Below, one piece after another: positions 46,420-56,310 of a stretch of DNA of 64,000 bases. How positions within the stretch are numbered: the first letter of the stretch is position 1; the number at the start of each line of letters is the position of its first letter. The notes under the pieces were generated by a model. The model did not search any database. It was not told the origin of the DNA and saw nothing but the letters and a program-made list of their open reading frames with translations. The stretch is from Anaerosalibacter massiliensis (GTDB taxonomy: Bacteria > Bacillota > Clostridia > Tissierellales > Sporanaerobacteraceae): positions 32,345 through 96,344 of the forward strand of contig CCEZ01000016.1 in assembly GCA_000751555.1 (NCBI GenBank), written 5' to 3'. The position numbers and the translations under genes are program-made.

Positions 46420-46695
46420 ATGGAAACAATAAGACCATCCTCAGATTTAAGAAATCATTATAGTGAAATATCTAAAATTTGTCGTGAAACAAGACGACCA
46501 GTTATTATAACGGTAAATGGAAGAGGAGATACTGCTATTCTTGGATACCAGGAATATCAGCAAATAATTTCTGAATTGGAATTATTAAGAACATTAGCTG
46601 AGGCGGAAGAGGATGTTGTAGCAGGTAGAGTTGCACCTATAGAAGATGATTTCAATAATCTTCGTCAATCACTTTTATCGAGGAAGAATAAATGA
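46420..46695 (+). CDS. Phd/YefM-type antitoxin
   Basis: About 91 aa, with the Phd/YefM N-terminal fold: IRPSSDLRNHYSEISKICRE, RRPVIITVNGRGDTAILGYQEYQ. It binds DNA and neutralises the RelE/ParE-like toxin encoded next. ATG 46420 lies eight bases from AAAGGAG; ATG 46414 and GTG 46411 are too close. It overlaps the toxin by 4 bases. Confidence 0.87.
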   Translation: METIRPSSDLRNHYSEISKICRETRRPVIITVNGRGDTAILGYQEYQQIISELELLRTLAEAEEDVVAGRVAPIEDDFNNLRQSLLSRKNK

Positions 46696-46949
46696 AATAT
46701 CGTATTATTAGAACGGATAAGGCAAGTGACCAGCTTTATGACATTATTAATTATATTGCTGAAGATTCTTGCAGTGTAGATATTGCCCTAAATTATTTGA
46801 ATATGATTGAAAGAGCTATAATAGGGTTAGAAGATTTTCCTTATATGGGGAGTATACCACGATACAGTATTTTGAAAAAGCAAAGCTACCGTGTACTTGT
46901 TGTGGAAAGGCATCTTATTTTTTATAAAGTAAATGAAGTAGAAAAATAG
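46692..46949 (+). CDS. RelE/ParE-type toxin, C-terminus probably frameshifted
   Basis: 85 aa: YRIIRTDKASDQLYDIINYI, FPYMGSIP, YRVLVVERHLIFYKVNE, typical of the RelE/ParE superfamily. The frame ends at a TAG right after an A5 run (46942-46946). One base over, the sequence continues VIIYAIVDGRREYRNLI to a stop at 47002, which is the family's usual C-terminus. So the gene has lost one base, or the run was misread. As it stands, the last strand with conserved Arg/Tyr is missing and the toxin may be inactive. Confidence 0.8.
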   Translation: MKYRIIRTDKASDQLYDIINYIAEDSCSVDIALNYLNMIERAIIGLEDFPYMGSIPRYSILKKQSYRVLVVERHLIFYKVNEVEK

Positions 46950-47059
46950 TAATTATATATGCTATAGTTGATGGCAGAAGGGAGTATAGGAATTTAATAT
47001 AGGATTTGCTAAAGTAAGAATATATTTAAATGGATAAAAGCGAACATTTTTATAAATTC

Positions 47060-47092
47060 AAGGCAGAGAACAATTCTTTGTCTTATTTTTTT
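47060..47092 (+). terminator. Terminator after the toxin-antitoxin pair
   Basis: AAGGCAGAGAA pairs (with G-U) with TTCTTTGTCTT, followed by ATTTTTTT. Confidence 0.65.
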
Positions 47093-47130
47093 ATTTATAA
47101 TAATGGAAAATTTAATTAATATAATTAATA

Positions 47131-47195
47131 AAATTACAAAACTGTCAATAAAGTTGAATTGTTTTGTAATTTATAGATGGTATCCTATGTATTAT
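47131..47195 (+). promoter_or_regulatory. Shared inverted-repeat element, copy 1 (ABC transporter 1)
   Basis: ATTACAAAAC (47133-47142), 18 bases, GTTTTGTAAT (47161-47170): a perfect 10-bp inverted repeat. A -10-like TATTAT begins 19 bases later (47190). No normal -35 precedes it, which suits an activator-dependent promoter. An alternative core promoter, CTGTCA-17-TGTAAT, lies inside the element. The same element is found at 50675, 55132 and 58001. Confidence 0.75.
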
Positions 47196-47250
47196 AGTGT
47201 TAAATATATTGCTATATTTGCTATTAGACTTATATAAGGGAGGATTAATT

Positions 47251-47934
47251 GTGAATATATTGGAAACAAAATCATTGAAAAAATACTATGGAAAAGATGC
47301 TAATTTAGTAAAAGCTGTAGATGGAATAGATTTATCTATAGAAGAAGGGAAGTTTGTAGCAATAGTAGGTTCTTCTGGTTCAGGTAAGACCACATTACTC
47401 CATATGATGGGTGGATTAGATAGACCAACTGAAGGAAAAGTATTTATAGATAATAAGGATATCCATTCAATGAATGATGAAAGTTTGGCCATATTTAGAA
47501 GGAGAAAAGTAGGGTTTGTTTTTCAATCATATAACTTAATTCCAGTATTAAATGTGTGGGAAAATATAACTTTACCTATAGAGTTTGATTTAAAAACTGT
47601 AGACAATGAATTCATAGAAGAATTGATGAGGACATTAAATATCTATGATAAGAAAAATGCTCTTCCAAATCAGCTATCAGGTGGACAACAACAAAGGGTG
47701 GCCATAGCTAGAGCATTAGCTACTAGACCAGCTATAGTTCTTGCAGATGAGCCAACAGGAAATCTTGATTCTAAAACTAGTTTAGAAGTAATAAATCTAT
47801 TGAAACAATCTGTAAGGAAATATCATCAAACATTAGTCATGATAACTCATGATGAAAAATTAGCCCAAATGGCTGATAGAATAGTGAGAATTGAGGATGG
47901 TAAGCTCCTTAACAGGGAGGGAGAATCTTGTTAA
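47251..47934 (+). CDS. ABC transporter ATPase 1 (MacB/BceA type)
   Basis: About 227 aa: Walker A GSSGSGKTT, signature LSGGQQQRV, Walker B VLADEPTGNLDS, the classical peptide-export/LolD-like set. GTG 47251 with AAGGGAGG is the start; the longer frame runs into the promoter. Partner of the 879-aa permease that overlaps its stop. Being next to a two-component system, it is a candidate sensor-transporter for antimicrobial peptides. Confidence 0.9.
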   Translation: MNILETKSLKKYYGKDANLVKAVDGIDLSIEEGKFVAIVGSSGSGKTTLLHMMGGLDRPTEGKVFIDNKDIHSMNDESLAIFRRRKVGFVFQSYNLIPVLNVWENITLPIEFDLKTVDNEFIEELMRTLNIYDKKNALPNQLSGGQQQRVAIARALATRPAIVLADEPTGNLDSKTSLEVINLLKQSVRKYHQTLVMITHDEKLAQMADRIVRIEDGKLLNREGESC

Positions 47935-50567
47935 GGTATATGAAAATAGCATGGAAATATATAAGAGAGTATAAGAAAAGATCTATTGCTATGATTTTAA
48001 GTATTGCACTAAGTGTGTTTTTAGTAGTCACTATAGGATCACTGGCAGAAAGTACAAGGGTACTTCAAGTTAATGATGCCAAAAAAGATTCTGGGTTACA
48101 GCATGTTAGATACGATGGAGTAAATATGGAGCAAGTAAATAAAATAAAAGAATATCAAAATGTAAAAAAAGTAGCAAATAGCTTTTATTATGATGGTTGG
48201 AACCACGAGAGTGGATTAACAGTAAATATTTTAGGTGCAGAAAAAAATATATTATATATGGAATCAAACAAAATGAAGGTAGGGAGATTTTCAACGAAGT
48301 CCAATGAAATAGCTGTGGAAGAATGGGTTTTAGATAGACTAAGAATACCCCATGAACTCAATCAAACTATAAAGATATCTTTAGCAGAAAATGGTGAAAA
48401 GGAATTTAAACTGGTGGGAATAATTGAAAATAATTTAGATAAACAGAGTGTTGGAAATTTGGAAGCCTATGTAGCTTTTAATGATGAAAATTTAGCAGGT
48501 AGGGAAAATCACATATATTCCTTTGTTGAATTTAAAGAGGATTTGAATTATAGAGATGAAGCGAAGAAATTAGGAAAGCAAGTAGGAGTTAAGGATGAAA
48601 AGCGAATAGTATTAAATAGAGGTTTACTTACTGCTATGGGAGAGTTAAATGCTATAGATTGGGATTTAGTAAAAAAATCTCTATTTCTTATGGTTGTAGG
48701 TGGAATGGTAATATACAGTATATATAATATTTCAGTTCTAAAAAGAGTACAAGAATATGGAATGATGAGGGCCATAGGCAGTACAAAGAAACAAATAATA
48801 TATGTAATACTGTCGGAACTATTCATTGTTTATATGATAGGAGTATTATTAGGTATATTGCTGGGAGTATTTTTTACAAATCTATTTAAAGGAAGTACTA
48901 TGTCTAGTGGCTTGTTTACAGAAATTGATTATAAATTAGATATTGTAGTTATCTCTAGATTTGCCATTGGGTTAGCTATGTTGACATCTTTTGGCTCTAT
49001 ATTATTATCAGCCATAAGAGGATCAATTTTAGTTAACAGGGTATCTCCTGTAGAAGCTATAAATAGAAGCACCCAAGATAGTAATATAAAGTTTAAGGAA
49101 AGAGAAAGTTTCATTGAAAAAGTTTTAACTATACCAAAGAAGGTATCCTATAAAAATTTAAGGAGAAACAAAAAGACCATTATATTTACCATAGTATCTA
49201 TGGCAGTAGGGTGTACATTATTTATGGTTCAAACTTTTAAAACAGAGTTGTGGACAAGAGATTGGAAATATCGCAATAGCATTGATAAATCACAGATGTA
49301 TGAATTTAGATTAAATACAAACGAAGGTAGACCTATGAAGGAAGGCTATACTACGGAACAAATAGATGAAATTAGTAAATTACCCCAAGTACAGGATGTA
49401 TCCTTTAAGCAAGTTCTTTATTCGGAATTAAAAATTAATAAGAAAATATTGAATGGAATATATGGCAAAAATTATATAAAGTTCATGAATTCCGAAAATG
49501 GATTTTTAAAGGATTTGGGAGACTTTTCTTTTGAAGGGGTTACTAAAGATGAAATGATAATAAGAAATACCATATTGGGATTATCAGATAGAGACTTAAA
49601 GTCCTTAAGCAAAGGATTAAAAGAAGGGCAAATAGATATAGACCAAATGAAGAATGAGCCTGTAGCTGTAGTCCATATTCCAAAAGTAAATGAAAAGGGA
49701 TTATACTTTGATCATACAGGAAAGAGTAAATCTGAATCTGCGCTGAATTTAAAAGTTGGGGATAAAATAACAGTAACTATTCCAAAAAAAGGATATGATA
49801 AAGGTATTGATACTGTTAGACTTTTAGCAGAACATGATAAATCTCAATATATAGATCAGGAATTTACCATAATAGGTATAACTGATGTTTTGCCTGATAA
49901 GGATGGTTTTCATTTAGGTACTGATTTAGCACCATATCTATTTATATCAGGAAATATGTTTAAAGAATTATCAGGAATAGATAAATACAGATTAGTTCGA
50001 GTAGATATGAAAGATAATTATACTGAAGGTGATTATAAGATTTTAAAAGAGGAAGTTCAAAAGATGTCTGAGATTATTCCAGGAACTTTATTAGAAGATA
50101 GGGTTGAATATCTCAAGGAAGCAGAAAAATCTGATATCACATATGATTTGTTGAAAAATTCAATATCCATAATATTGATATTAATAAGTGGGTTGAGCAT
50201 ATATAACAATATAAACTATAATCTAATATCTAGAATAAGGGAACATGGTATCATGAAAGCTATAGGACTTACAAAGAAACAGTTTAGAAATATGATAAGA
50301 TTTGAGGGATTAATATATGGCATTATATCTGCTACATTTTCATGTGCTATAGCATTAATGATTGAACTAGGTATCTTTATTTACTATGCATATATATTTG
50401 ATAAATATTCGGAGCCAGTATTATTGTTAAAGCGATTTTTCATAGAGTGGAAGTCTTTTTTAATAGTAATAGCTATAAACTTGAGTATTGGCTATATAGC
50501 TACGATAGGTCCTAGAAGACAAGTAGATAAAATTGAAATAACAGATGCTATAAGAGCTGTTGAATAA
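47928..50567 (+). CDS. FtsX-type ABC permease 1 (antimicrobial-peptide class)
   Basis: 879 aa with two FtsX modules. The first helix is at about 18-38, with an outside domain, then three helices (about 243-365) and VSPVEAINRS. A fifth helix is near 420, followed by a second outside domain of about 310 residues and three last helices, ending ITDAIRAVE. The two halves share the pattern EYGMMRAIGSTKKQI / EHGIMKAIGLTKKQF. TTG 47928 follows GGAGGGAG; ATG 47940 is an alternative. Role in export of, or resistance to, the locus peptide is inferred. Confidence 0.87.
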   Translation: MLRYMKIAWKYIREYKKRSIAMILSIALSVFLVVTIGSLAESTRVLQVNDAKKDSGLQHVRYDGVNMEQVNKIKEYQNVKKVANSFYYDGWNHESGLTVNILGAEKNILYMESNKMKVGRFSTKSNEIAVEEWVLDRLRIPHELNQTIKISLAENGEKEFKLVGIIENNLDKQSVGNLEAYVAFNDENLAGRENHIYSFVEFKEDLNYRDEAKKLGKQVGVKDEKRIVLNRGLLTAMGELNAIDWDLVKKSLFLMVVGGMVIYSIYNISVLKRVQEYGMMRAIGSTKKQIIYVILSELFIVYMIGVLLGILLGVFFTNLFKGSTMSSGLFTEIDYKLDIVVISRFAIGLAMLTSFGSILLSAIRGSILVNRVSPVEAINRSTQDSNIKFKERESFIEKVLTIPKKVSYKNLRRNKKTIIFTIVSMAVGCTLFMVQTFKTELWTRDWKYRNSIDKSQMYEFRLNTNEGRPMKEGYTTEQIDEISKLPQVQDVSFKQVLYSELKINKKILNGIYGKNYIKFMNSENGFLKDLGDFSFEGVTKDEMIIRNTILGLSDRDLKSLSKGLKEGQIDIDQMKNEPVAVVHIPKVNEKGLYFDHTGKSKSESALNLKVGDKITVTIPKKGYDKGIDTVRLLAEHDKSQYIDQEFTIIGITDVLPDKDGFHLGTDLAPYLFISGNMFKELSGIDKYRLVRVDMKDNYTEGDYKILKEEVQKMSEIIPGTLLEDRVEYLKEAEKSDITYDLLKNSISIILILISGLSIYNNINYNLISRIREHGIMKAIGLTKKQFRNMIRFEGLIYGIISATFSCAIALMIELGIFIYYAYIFDKYSEPVLLLKRFFIEWKSFLIVIAINLSIGYIATIGPRRQVDKIEITDAIRAVE

Positions 50568-50674
50568 GATAGGAAAAAATATTTATTTGCTCTTTAATTA
50601 TGTAAACTCATATTAAAGATGCGATAAGTCCTTTTTATGTCTGGTAAAAAGGAAACCTAATAATATTTTGCCAA

Positions 50675-50737
50675 AATAACAAAACTGTCAATGATATGAA
50701 ATTGTTTTGTAATGTAGAAATGCTACTTATATATATA
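50675..50737 (+). promoter_or_regulatory. Shared inverted-repeat element, copy 2 (ABC ATPase 2)
   Basis: ATAACAAAAC (50676-50685), 18 bases, GTTTTGTAAT (50704-50713); one arm mismatch. TATATA follows at 50732. The bases before it (AATATTTTG) are also shared with copy 3, so the homology extends beyond the repeat. Confidence 0.72.
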
Positions 50738-50814
50738 GGTATCAGAATATATAAGATAAAAAGTGTATGAAAATAAAAAATGATTTTTAAAGTATTGTAT
50801 TAGGAGGTAAAGAA

Positions 50815-51510
50815 ATGAGTAAATTAGAAATAGTAAATTTAAGTAAAATATATGGAAAAGGAGAAAGCGAGGTAGAAGCCCTAAAGGGAATAAATTTATC
50901 AATAGAAAATGGAAAATTTACAGCTATAGTTGGACCTAGTGGTTCAGGAAAAAGTACGCTTTTGCATTGTACAGCTGGATTAGATAATCCAACAACAGGA
51001 GAAGTAATTTTAGACGGTAAAAATATATTTAAATTATCAGAAGAAGAAATGTCAAAATTGAGAAGACGAAAGTTTGGATTTATATTTCAAAGCTTTAATC
51101 TTATACCAGTAATAGATATATATGAAAATATAACACTACCCATATCAATAGATAATAAAAAAATAGATACGGAATATATATCAGAGATAATAAATACGCT
51201 AGGACTTAAAGATAAAGTGAGTAAATTTCCAAATGAACTTTCAGGTGGACAACAGCAAAGAGTAGCTATAGCTAGAGCATTAGCAAATAGACCAGAAATA
51301 ATATTTGCAGATGAACCAACAGGAAATCTAGATAGTGAAACTACAGCTGAGGTAATAGAGCTATTGAAACTTAGCGTAGAAAAATTTGGACAGACTTTAG
51401 TAATGATAACACATGATGAAAATATAGCATCTACAGCTGACATACTCATAACTATAAAAGATGGAAAGATTGTAAAAAAAGCGGAAAATAAACAGCGCAA
51501 AAGACATTAG
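50815..51510 (+). CDS. ABC transporter ATPase 2 (MacB/BceA type)
   Basis: 231 aa, clearly related to ATPase 1: Walker A GPSGSGKST, signature LSGGQQQRV, FADEPTGNLDS. AGGAGGTAAAGA precedes ATG. Its cotranscribed permease just downstream is destroyed by an insertion, so the protein may now serve the intact homologous permease that begins at 61978. A truncated copy of this gene lies at 56308-56693. Confidence 0.9.
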   Translation: MSKLEIVNLSKIYGKGESEVEALKGINLSIENGKFTAIVGPSGSGKSTLLHCTAGLDNPTTGEVILDGKNIFKLSEEEMSKLRRRKFGFIFQSFNLIPVIDIYENITLPISIDNKKIDTEYISEIINTLGLKDKVSKFPNELSGGQQQRVAIARALANRPEIIFADEPTGNLDSETTAEVIELLKLSVEKFGQTLVMITHDENIASTADILITIKDGKIVKKAENKQRKRH

Positions 51511-52257
51511 ATGAATAGAGAGTAGAAATAACATATAAAATTAGCTTTGGCATATCTAAAGAAACAAAAGGAAAGAACATTCCCTATGATTCTTGGAGTT
51601 GTCTTGGCTATAATGTCAGTACTTGGTTTTGATGTAATAAATGAAAGTCGGAGTAAAAAACAATCAGAAATGATATATAAAGCATATGGAGAATATCATG
51701 GCTTTTATCAAAATTTAAGTAAAGATAAATTAGAGGAAATGAAAAACGATAAAGATATAGAAGAAATAGCAGGAGTTGCAAGTCTGAGAGATATTATAGC
51801 AGAATATGGTGTTTCTATAAAATTAAATTCATTCAATGAAAAATATATAGATATGAGTAGTTATTCCATGAAAGAAGGACATTTACTAGAGAAACAAGGG
51901 GAGATTGTTCTAGAGTCTCAAGTTTTAAAACAAATGGGATTAGATGAAAAGTTAAATCAAATAATTGAGTTCAAAATAAAAAAAGAATATAAAGATGAAA
52001 GTGGCATGAACCAGATATTTATGGAGAAAAAGAAATTCAAGTTAGTTGGAATAATAACAAAATCAGCCCTTTATTATGAAAATTTTTATTTTTTAAAGGG
52101 ATTTACTTTCTTTAAAGAAGGAGATATTACAGTACTACCTAAAGAACTCATAAGTTATGAGAACATAGTTAAATTAAAATCTAAATCAAATATACTTTCA
52201 AAATTAAATGATATAAGGATAAAGTATAAGCCTGGGAGTTGGATTTTGAAGAAAACA

Positions 52258-53697
52258 CGGATTGACCCCTTAATTTTGGACAAAAACTCACTAATATTTA
52301 CAATATCATAGTATTTCATTTTGCCCTTGGTTTATTGTACATTAATATTTATCTTCATCAAGGATAAAGGCTACGCCTCTGCTAACGCAGGTCCTTGATT
52401 TCAGCTAAATATTAATGTGTTAGGCACTTGAGGGCAAAAATATTAAAGCTTTACTACCAACGGTTTTGCTGTTCCTTCCAATGCTTCATGATAAAATTCT
52501 ACTGGTGAAATATATCCTAAAGAACTATGGATTCTAACCTTATTGTAGAATTTAATATATTAAGATACTGCTTCATAAGCTTCTGTATAGCTTTTAAATT
52601 CGTACCTTGACAAACATTCATCTTCTAATAATCTATGAAAAGCCTCTATATGGGCATTTTTGTTTGGAGTCTTAAATGGTATCTTTTCATGCTCTAATTC
52701 TAATTCCTTACAAGTATATTGAAATTTATTGTTAATAAATTGTGGGCCATTATCTGACCTTATAACCAAGTTAGTTTCCTTGTTATAGAGTTCTCATTTC
52801 ATTAATACTCTTTTAAGGGTTACAATTATGTCTTCAGTTTTACATGATAATCCCATGTGATATTCTACTATATTTCTATCATATACATCTAAAAAGGAAG
52901 CTATATAGAAGAATCTATCTTCACCATGAATATAACCATATTTAACATCTACTTCCCAAAGAGAATTTGATGTTGTTATTTCTCTATTCATAGCTATTTT
53001 TCTAGGATACTTAGATTTAATCTTTCTTTGAGGTCTTAGAACCCTAAGCTATTTACATAATCTATATACCTTTTTCTTATTTATGATTAACTTAAATTTT
53101 CTTTTTAGTATTATGGTTATTTTATAGTAGCTATAGCATAATCCTTCGGACTCGATGATTTCACAAATATATTCTTTAATTTGTTCATCACAAATACGAT
53201 TGCCATCTTTATTAAAAGAGTAACCAGGAATTGGTTTACCACCTTTATTTATTTTTATATCTTCAATTTTAGTTCTTTTTTTAATATTGTAGTAATAGGT
53301 AGACCTACTTAATCCAATAATTTTAAGGACAGTAACTGCAGTATCTCCTAAATTAATCCATTTTTTGCAATATTAACTTTATCCTCTATTATGGGTTTAT
53401 TTTTTTAAAAAGGTCTTTAAGAATGGCAATTTCTAAATCTTTTTTGCCAAGTAATTTTTTTATTGCTCATTTTCTTTCTTTGACTCTCTAACCCAGCGAG
53501 TAACAATACCATGAACTAAATCGTGTCTTCTTGCAACTAAAGTAGCATTACCAGTTTCCTCTACTTCCTTAATAATTTGACGTTTGAATTCCTCTGGATA
53601 TCTTTTACCTTTACCTTTCAATTTAGACAATCTCCCATTAATTTTTATTTCACTAAATTAGTGTGCGATTGTCCAAATTGGTTAGGGGGCTTAATAG
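52258..53697 (-). mobile_element. IS3-family insertion sequence, decayed
   Basis: 1440 bp with imperfect terminal repeats (ATTGACCCCTTAATTTTGGAC near the left end against TTGTCCAAATTGGTTAGGGG near the right, reverse complement) and an apparent 4-base target duplication AACA (52254-52257 and 53698-53701). The minus strand carries OrfA (KRYPEEFKRQIIKEVEETGN) and an OrfB integrase core (WEVDVKYGYI, IRSDNGPQF, HIEAFHRLLEDE). OrfB has at least two nonsense codons: a TGA before ELYNKETNL and a TAA after YEAVS. So it is no longer autonomous. Confidence 0.85.
52319..52440. repeat. Long imperfect hairpin inside the IS3 element
   Basis: Between the OrfB stop and the IS end, outer arms TTTTGCCCT / AGGGCAAAA and ACATTAATATTTA / TAAATATTAATGT enclose an inner stem TCAAGGA (52358-52364) / TCCTTGA (52392-52398). 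Its loop, GGCTACGCCTCTGCTAACGC, is much richer in G+C than the rest. Not explained by transposase coding. Confidence 0.6.
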
Positions 53698-55027
53698 AAC
53701 AAGCTACTTACTCATGCTTTAGATGAATATATTATGGTAAAAGAGAGTGGTACACAAAAAGACATGAAGAGATTAATTATAGTTACATCCATGATACTAA
53801 TATACAATATGTTTAATATAATATATTAAACATATTATGTGGTGATGCAAAAATAATGGAGACTGGTTTGTTAAGTGAAATGAAAGGTAACTCTTTTAAG
53901 TTATATAATAATATAAATTTTGATAATGATCTTGTAGGATATACATAAGAAGATATAGAAAAGTTATCTGGTATAGATGGGGTAAAATAAATAAAAACCA
54001 AAATTAATTTTCAGGGGTTTTTAAAATTAGAAACAAAAGATTTAGAAGAATATATGGAGTATAATGGAATATCAAATAAGAATAATAATGTAGAATTGAA
54101 TATATTTATAAATGGATGTGATAACAATTCCTGGAAAAATTTAAAAAGTATATAGAAAAAGGTGAATTAACAAAGGAAAAGGAAGGAGAATATCCTAATG
54201 TTACAGTTTTTAATTATTATTATGATGTCTTAAAAGATTACAAAAATAAAAGTGCTATGAAAAACATGAAGATAGGAGATATAATAACTATAAAAATACC
54301 TAAGATTAAAGAAGTAATAATATCATATGAGTAACAGAAAGTTAGAGTAGGAGCTTTATTAAAAGAAGAGTGGGGATTTAAAGAAGATAATGGAGGGGGA
54401 GGATATATAAAAATTTTAATTCCAGAAAAGTCTTTAATGGACATGTCAAACAAGAATATTTATAATGAAATTGGTTTGAAAATAAATGAAGAAAAGGAGG
54501 AACAAATTTATAAAAAGTTAAAGGGAATTTTTAAGGATAAATCTTTTGTAGAAATAAAAAGTAGAGCAGAAATTAAAGAAATTAATAATGAAGGACCTAG
54601 AGAGAAAATAAAAGAATACTACATAATAGTGTTATTAATTCTTATTATAGCAGCAGTAAATATATATGGAACAATAAAGACTAGCTTACTTATACGTACA
54701 AACGAGTTTGCAATAATGAGAGCTATAGGTATGACAACTAGGCAGATTAGAAATATGATAATAAAGGAAACAATAATATATGGATTTTTAAGCAGTATAT
54801 TAGCAGTAATAACAGGAGTATATAAATATTATAGTGAAATTAAATTTATAAACAATCAGTACAAAGGTGCGTTTAATATAGATAATATAGTAGAATTTAG
54901 CTTACCTATAGTAGAAATATTACAATATACTGTTATAGCAATGGTGATTTGTATAGTTGTAGGTTATATGTCTAAGAGAAGTATAGAGAAGATGAGTATA
55001 GTAGAGGGAATGAAAGTAGTAGAATAG

Positions 55028-55374
55028 ATGTTAATATAATAAATAATAGAATATATAAAAAAGATTTTTTTATTATCTTTTTAATTTAAAAAGATTTGAA
55101 GATAAAAAGGAAAATCAATAATATTTTGCTTAAATTACAAAACTGTCATAAAACTGAAATTGTTTTGTAATAATTATGTGTTATTCTTTGTATGGAAAGT
55201 AGATGAAAGTTAAAAAATGCTATAAATCATATGATCAGTAGATAAAATATGATGAAAAATAATAATATATATTTATAATTAATTATTTATTGATATGTTA
55301 ATTGGGCCTAATATTAGCAAAAGTAATATTTATTAAAAACTTAATAAACATAACGATAGAAAGGAGGGAAAGTA
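55028..55374. other. Leader region of precursor 1
   Basis: Contains the shared regulatory element (55132-55196), then about 180 bases of AT-rich leader without a gene, ending in the strong ribosome site AAGGAGGG. No terminator between the permease relic and the element was seen. Confidence 0.5.
55132..55196 (+). promoter_or_regulatory. Shared inverted-repeat element, copy 3 (precursor peptide 1)
   Basis: ATTACAAAAC (55134-55143), 18 bases, GTTTTGTAAT (55162-55171), perfect arms; -10-like TATGGA begins 19 bases later (55191). Confidence 0.75.
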
Positions 55375-55545
55375 ATGTTGAAAATAGAAAAGATAGAAGA
55401 AAAAATAGAATTATTAGATGTAGAAGCTCAGGCTGATCCATGTAAATATAAATATGAAAGGGATAAAGTTACAGGAACATATGATTGTTTGCATGATTGT
55501 ACTAAAGGTGGTAAAAGAACACCATACCAATCAATAGCATATTAA
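55375..55545 (+). CDS. Candidate RiPP precursor peptide 1 (56 aa, three Cys)
   Basis: Reads MLKIEKIEEKIELLDVEAQA, then DPCKYKYERDKVTGTYDCLH, then DCTKGGKRTPYQSIAY. AAGGAGGG lies seven bases before ATG. The charged helical first 22 residues look like a leader. The rest holds three Cys, two of them in YDCLHDC. A homologue (precursor 2, 61572) keeps the leader almost unchanged, the Cys positions and the ending TPY-x-S, as expected of a peptide recognised by dedicated enzymes. Three radical-SAM genes and a protease follow. The product and modification are unknown. Confidence 0.8.
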   Translation: MLKIEKIEEKIELLDVEAQADPCKYKYERDKVTGTYDCLHDCTKGGKRTPYQSIAY

Positions 55546-56075
55546 TAATTAAGAATAAATTAACAAGAGGCAGTGTTAAGATAAAAATGAATTTTAAGAT
55601 GAAAAAAGTTTTTTAGATTGATTTTTTATTAAAAGTGAACTCATTTAGTTCTTGGTAGTGTAAATAAATGCTCTTTTCTGGTAGGAATTAAAATAAGAAT
55701 AAAAACCAGAAAGGAGCATTTTTATGAGCACATTATCAAAAAAATTTGAGGAATATGATTAATGATGGAAGTAAAAAAACAGCAGGATATTCAAAAGGTT
55801 ATAGAAAAGTAAGCATCAAAGATAAGACATATTTTCAACCATGATTTCGATGAGATAATACATTTAAATTATAATAAAGGAGGCTATCTTAAATGAAATC
55901 TTAAGGTAGAAAACTTTAGACTGAATGAATTCAAAATTATAGAAGTATTGGATTAATAGTTGTTAGGTGGTTTGAAGAAAAAGGCATTTCTGTTTATAAA
56001 TTTAGGTATTAAATAGAATTTATGTTAATAAGGTAGCCATATTTTTTGAATAATTTTTGAGATGTTTTTCTAACA
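55546..56075. other. Decayed DNA after precursor 1, with an insertion-sequence-like scrap
   Basis: The first bases (AAATTAACAAGAGG) match half of the hairpin found after precursor 2. Then AAATGCTCTTTTCTGGT (55666-55682) and ACCAGAAAGGAGCATTT (55705-55722) form an inverted repeat followed by a short frame MSTLSKKFEEYD-stop, suggestive of the end of a transposable element. The rest has stops in all frames. Confidence 0.4.
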
Positions 56076-56310
56076 TTTTGTAGAAATAAAAAGTAGTGTT
56101 GAAATTAGAGAGTTAGCTAATGCAAGGGCTAATAAGTAAATAGCAAAATGATGAATAAGTATTGCTAATTCTGCTTATAGTAGCAGTAAATATATATGGA
56201 ACAATAAAGACTAGATTAATTATACATACAAATGATTTTGTAACAATGAGAGCCACAGGTACGATAATTAGTGGGATTAGGAAAAAATAATAAATGAAAC
56301 CATAATATAT
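56076..56310 (+). pseudogene. Fragment of an FtsX permease C-terminus
   Basis: Similar to 54545-54785 of the broken permease (shared GTAGAAATAAAAAGTAG and ATATATATGGAACAATAAAG) but with frameshifts and stops. It ends exactly where the ATPase fragment begins, at the shared word ATATATG. Confidence 0.75.

Larger units (their letters stand above)
51547..55027 (+). pseudogene. FtsX-type permease 2, disrupted and partly deleted
   Basis: Compared with the paralogue at 61978, the normal ATG is lost (stops lie just upstream; TTG 51547 is the first start) and an IS3-type element splits the gene at 52258-53697. From about 53815 some 510 bases encoding the middle membrane helices are absent (the text jumps from TTTAATATA to TGTGGTGATGCAAAA). 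Nonsense codons follow, for example TAA where the paralogue has GAA near 53946. The last part, 54437-55027, is intact in frame and ends with a C-terminal FtsX module (NEFAIMRAIGMTTRQIRNM ... SIVEGMKVVE). Confidence 0.88.
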
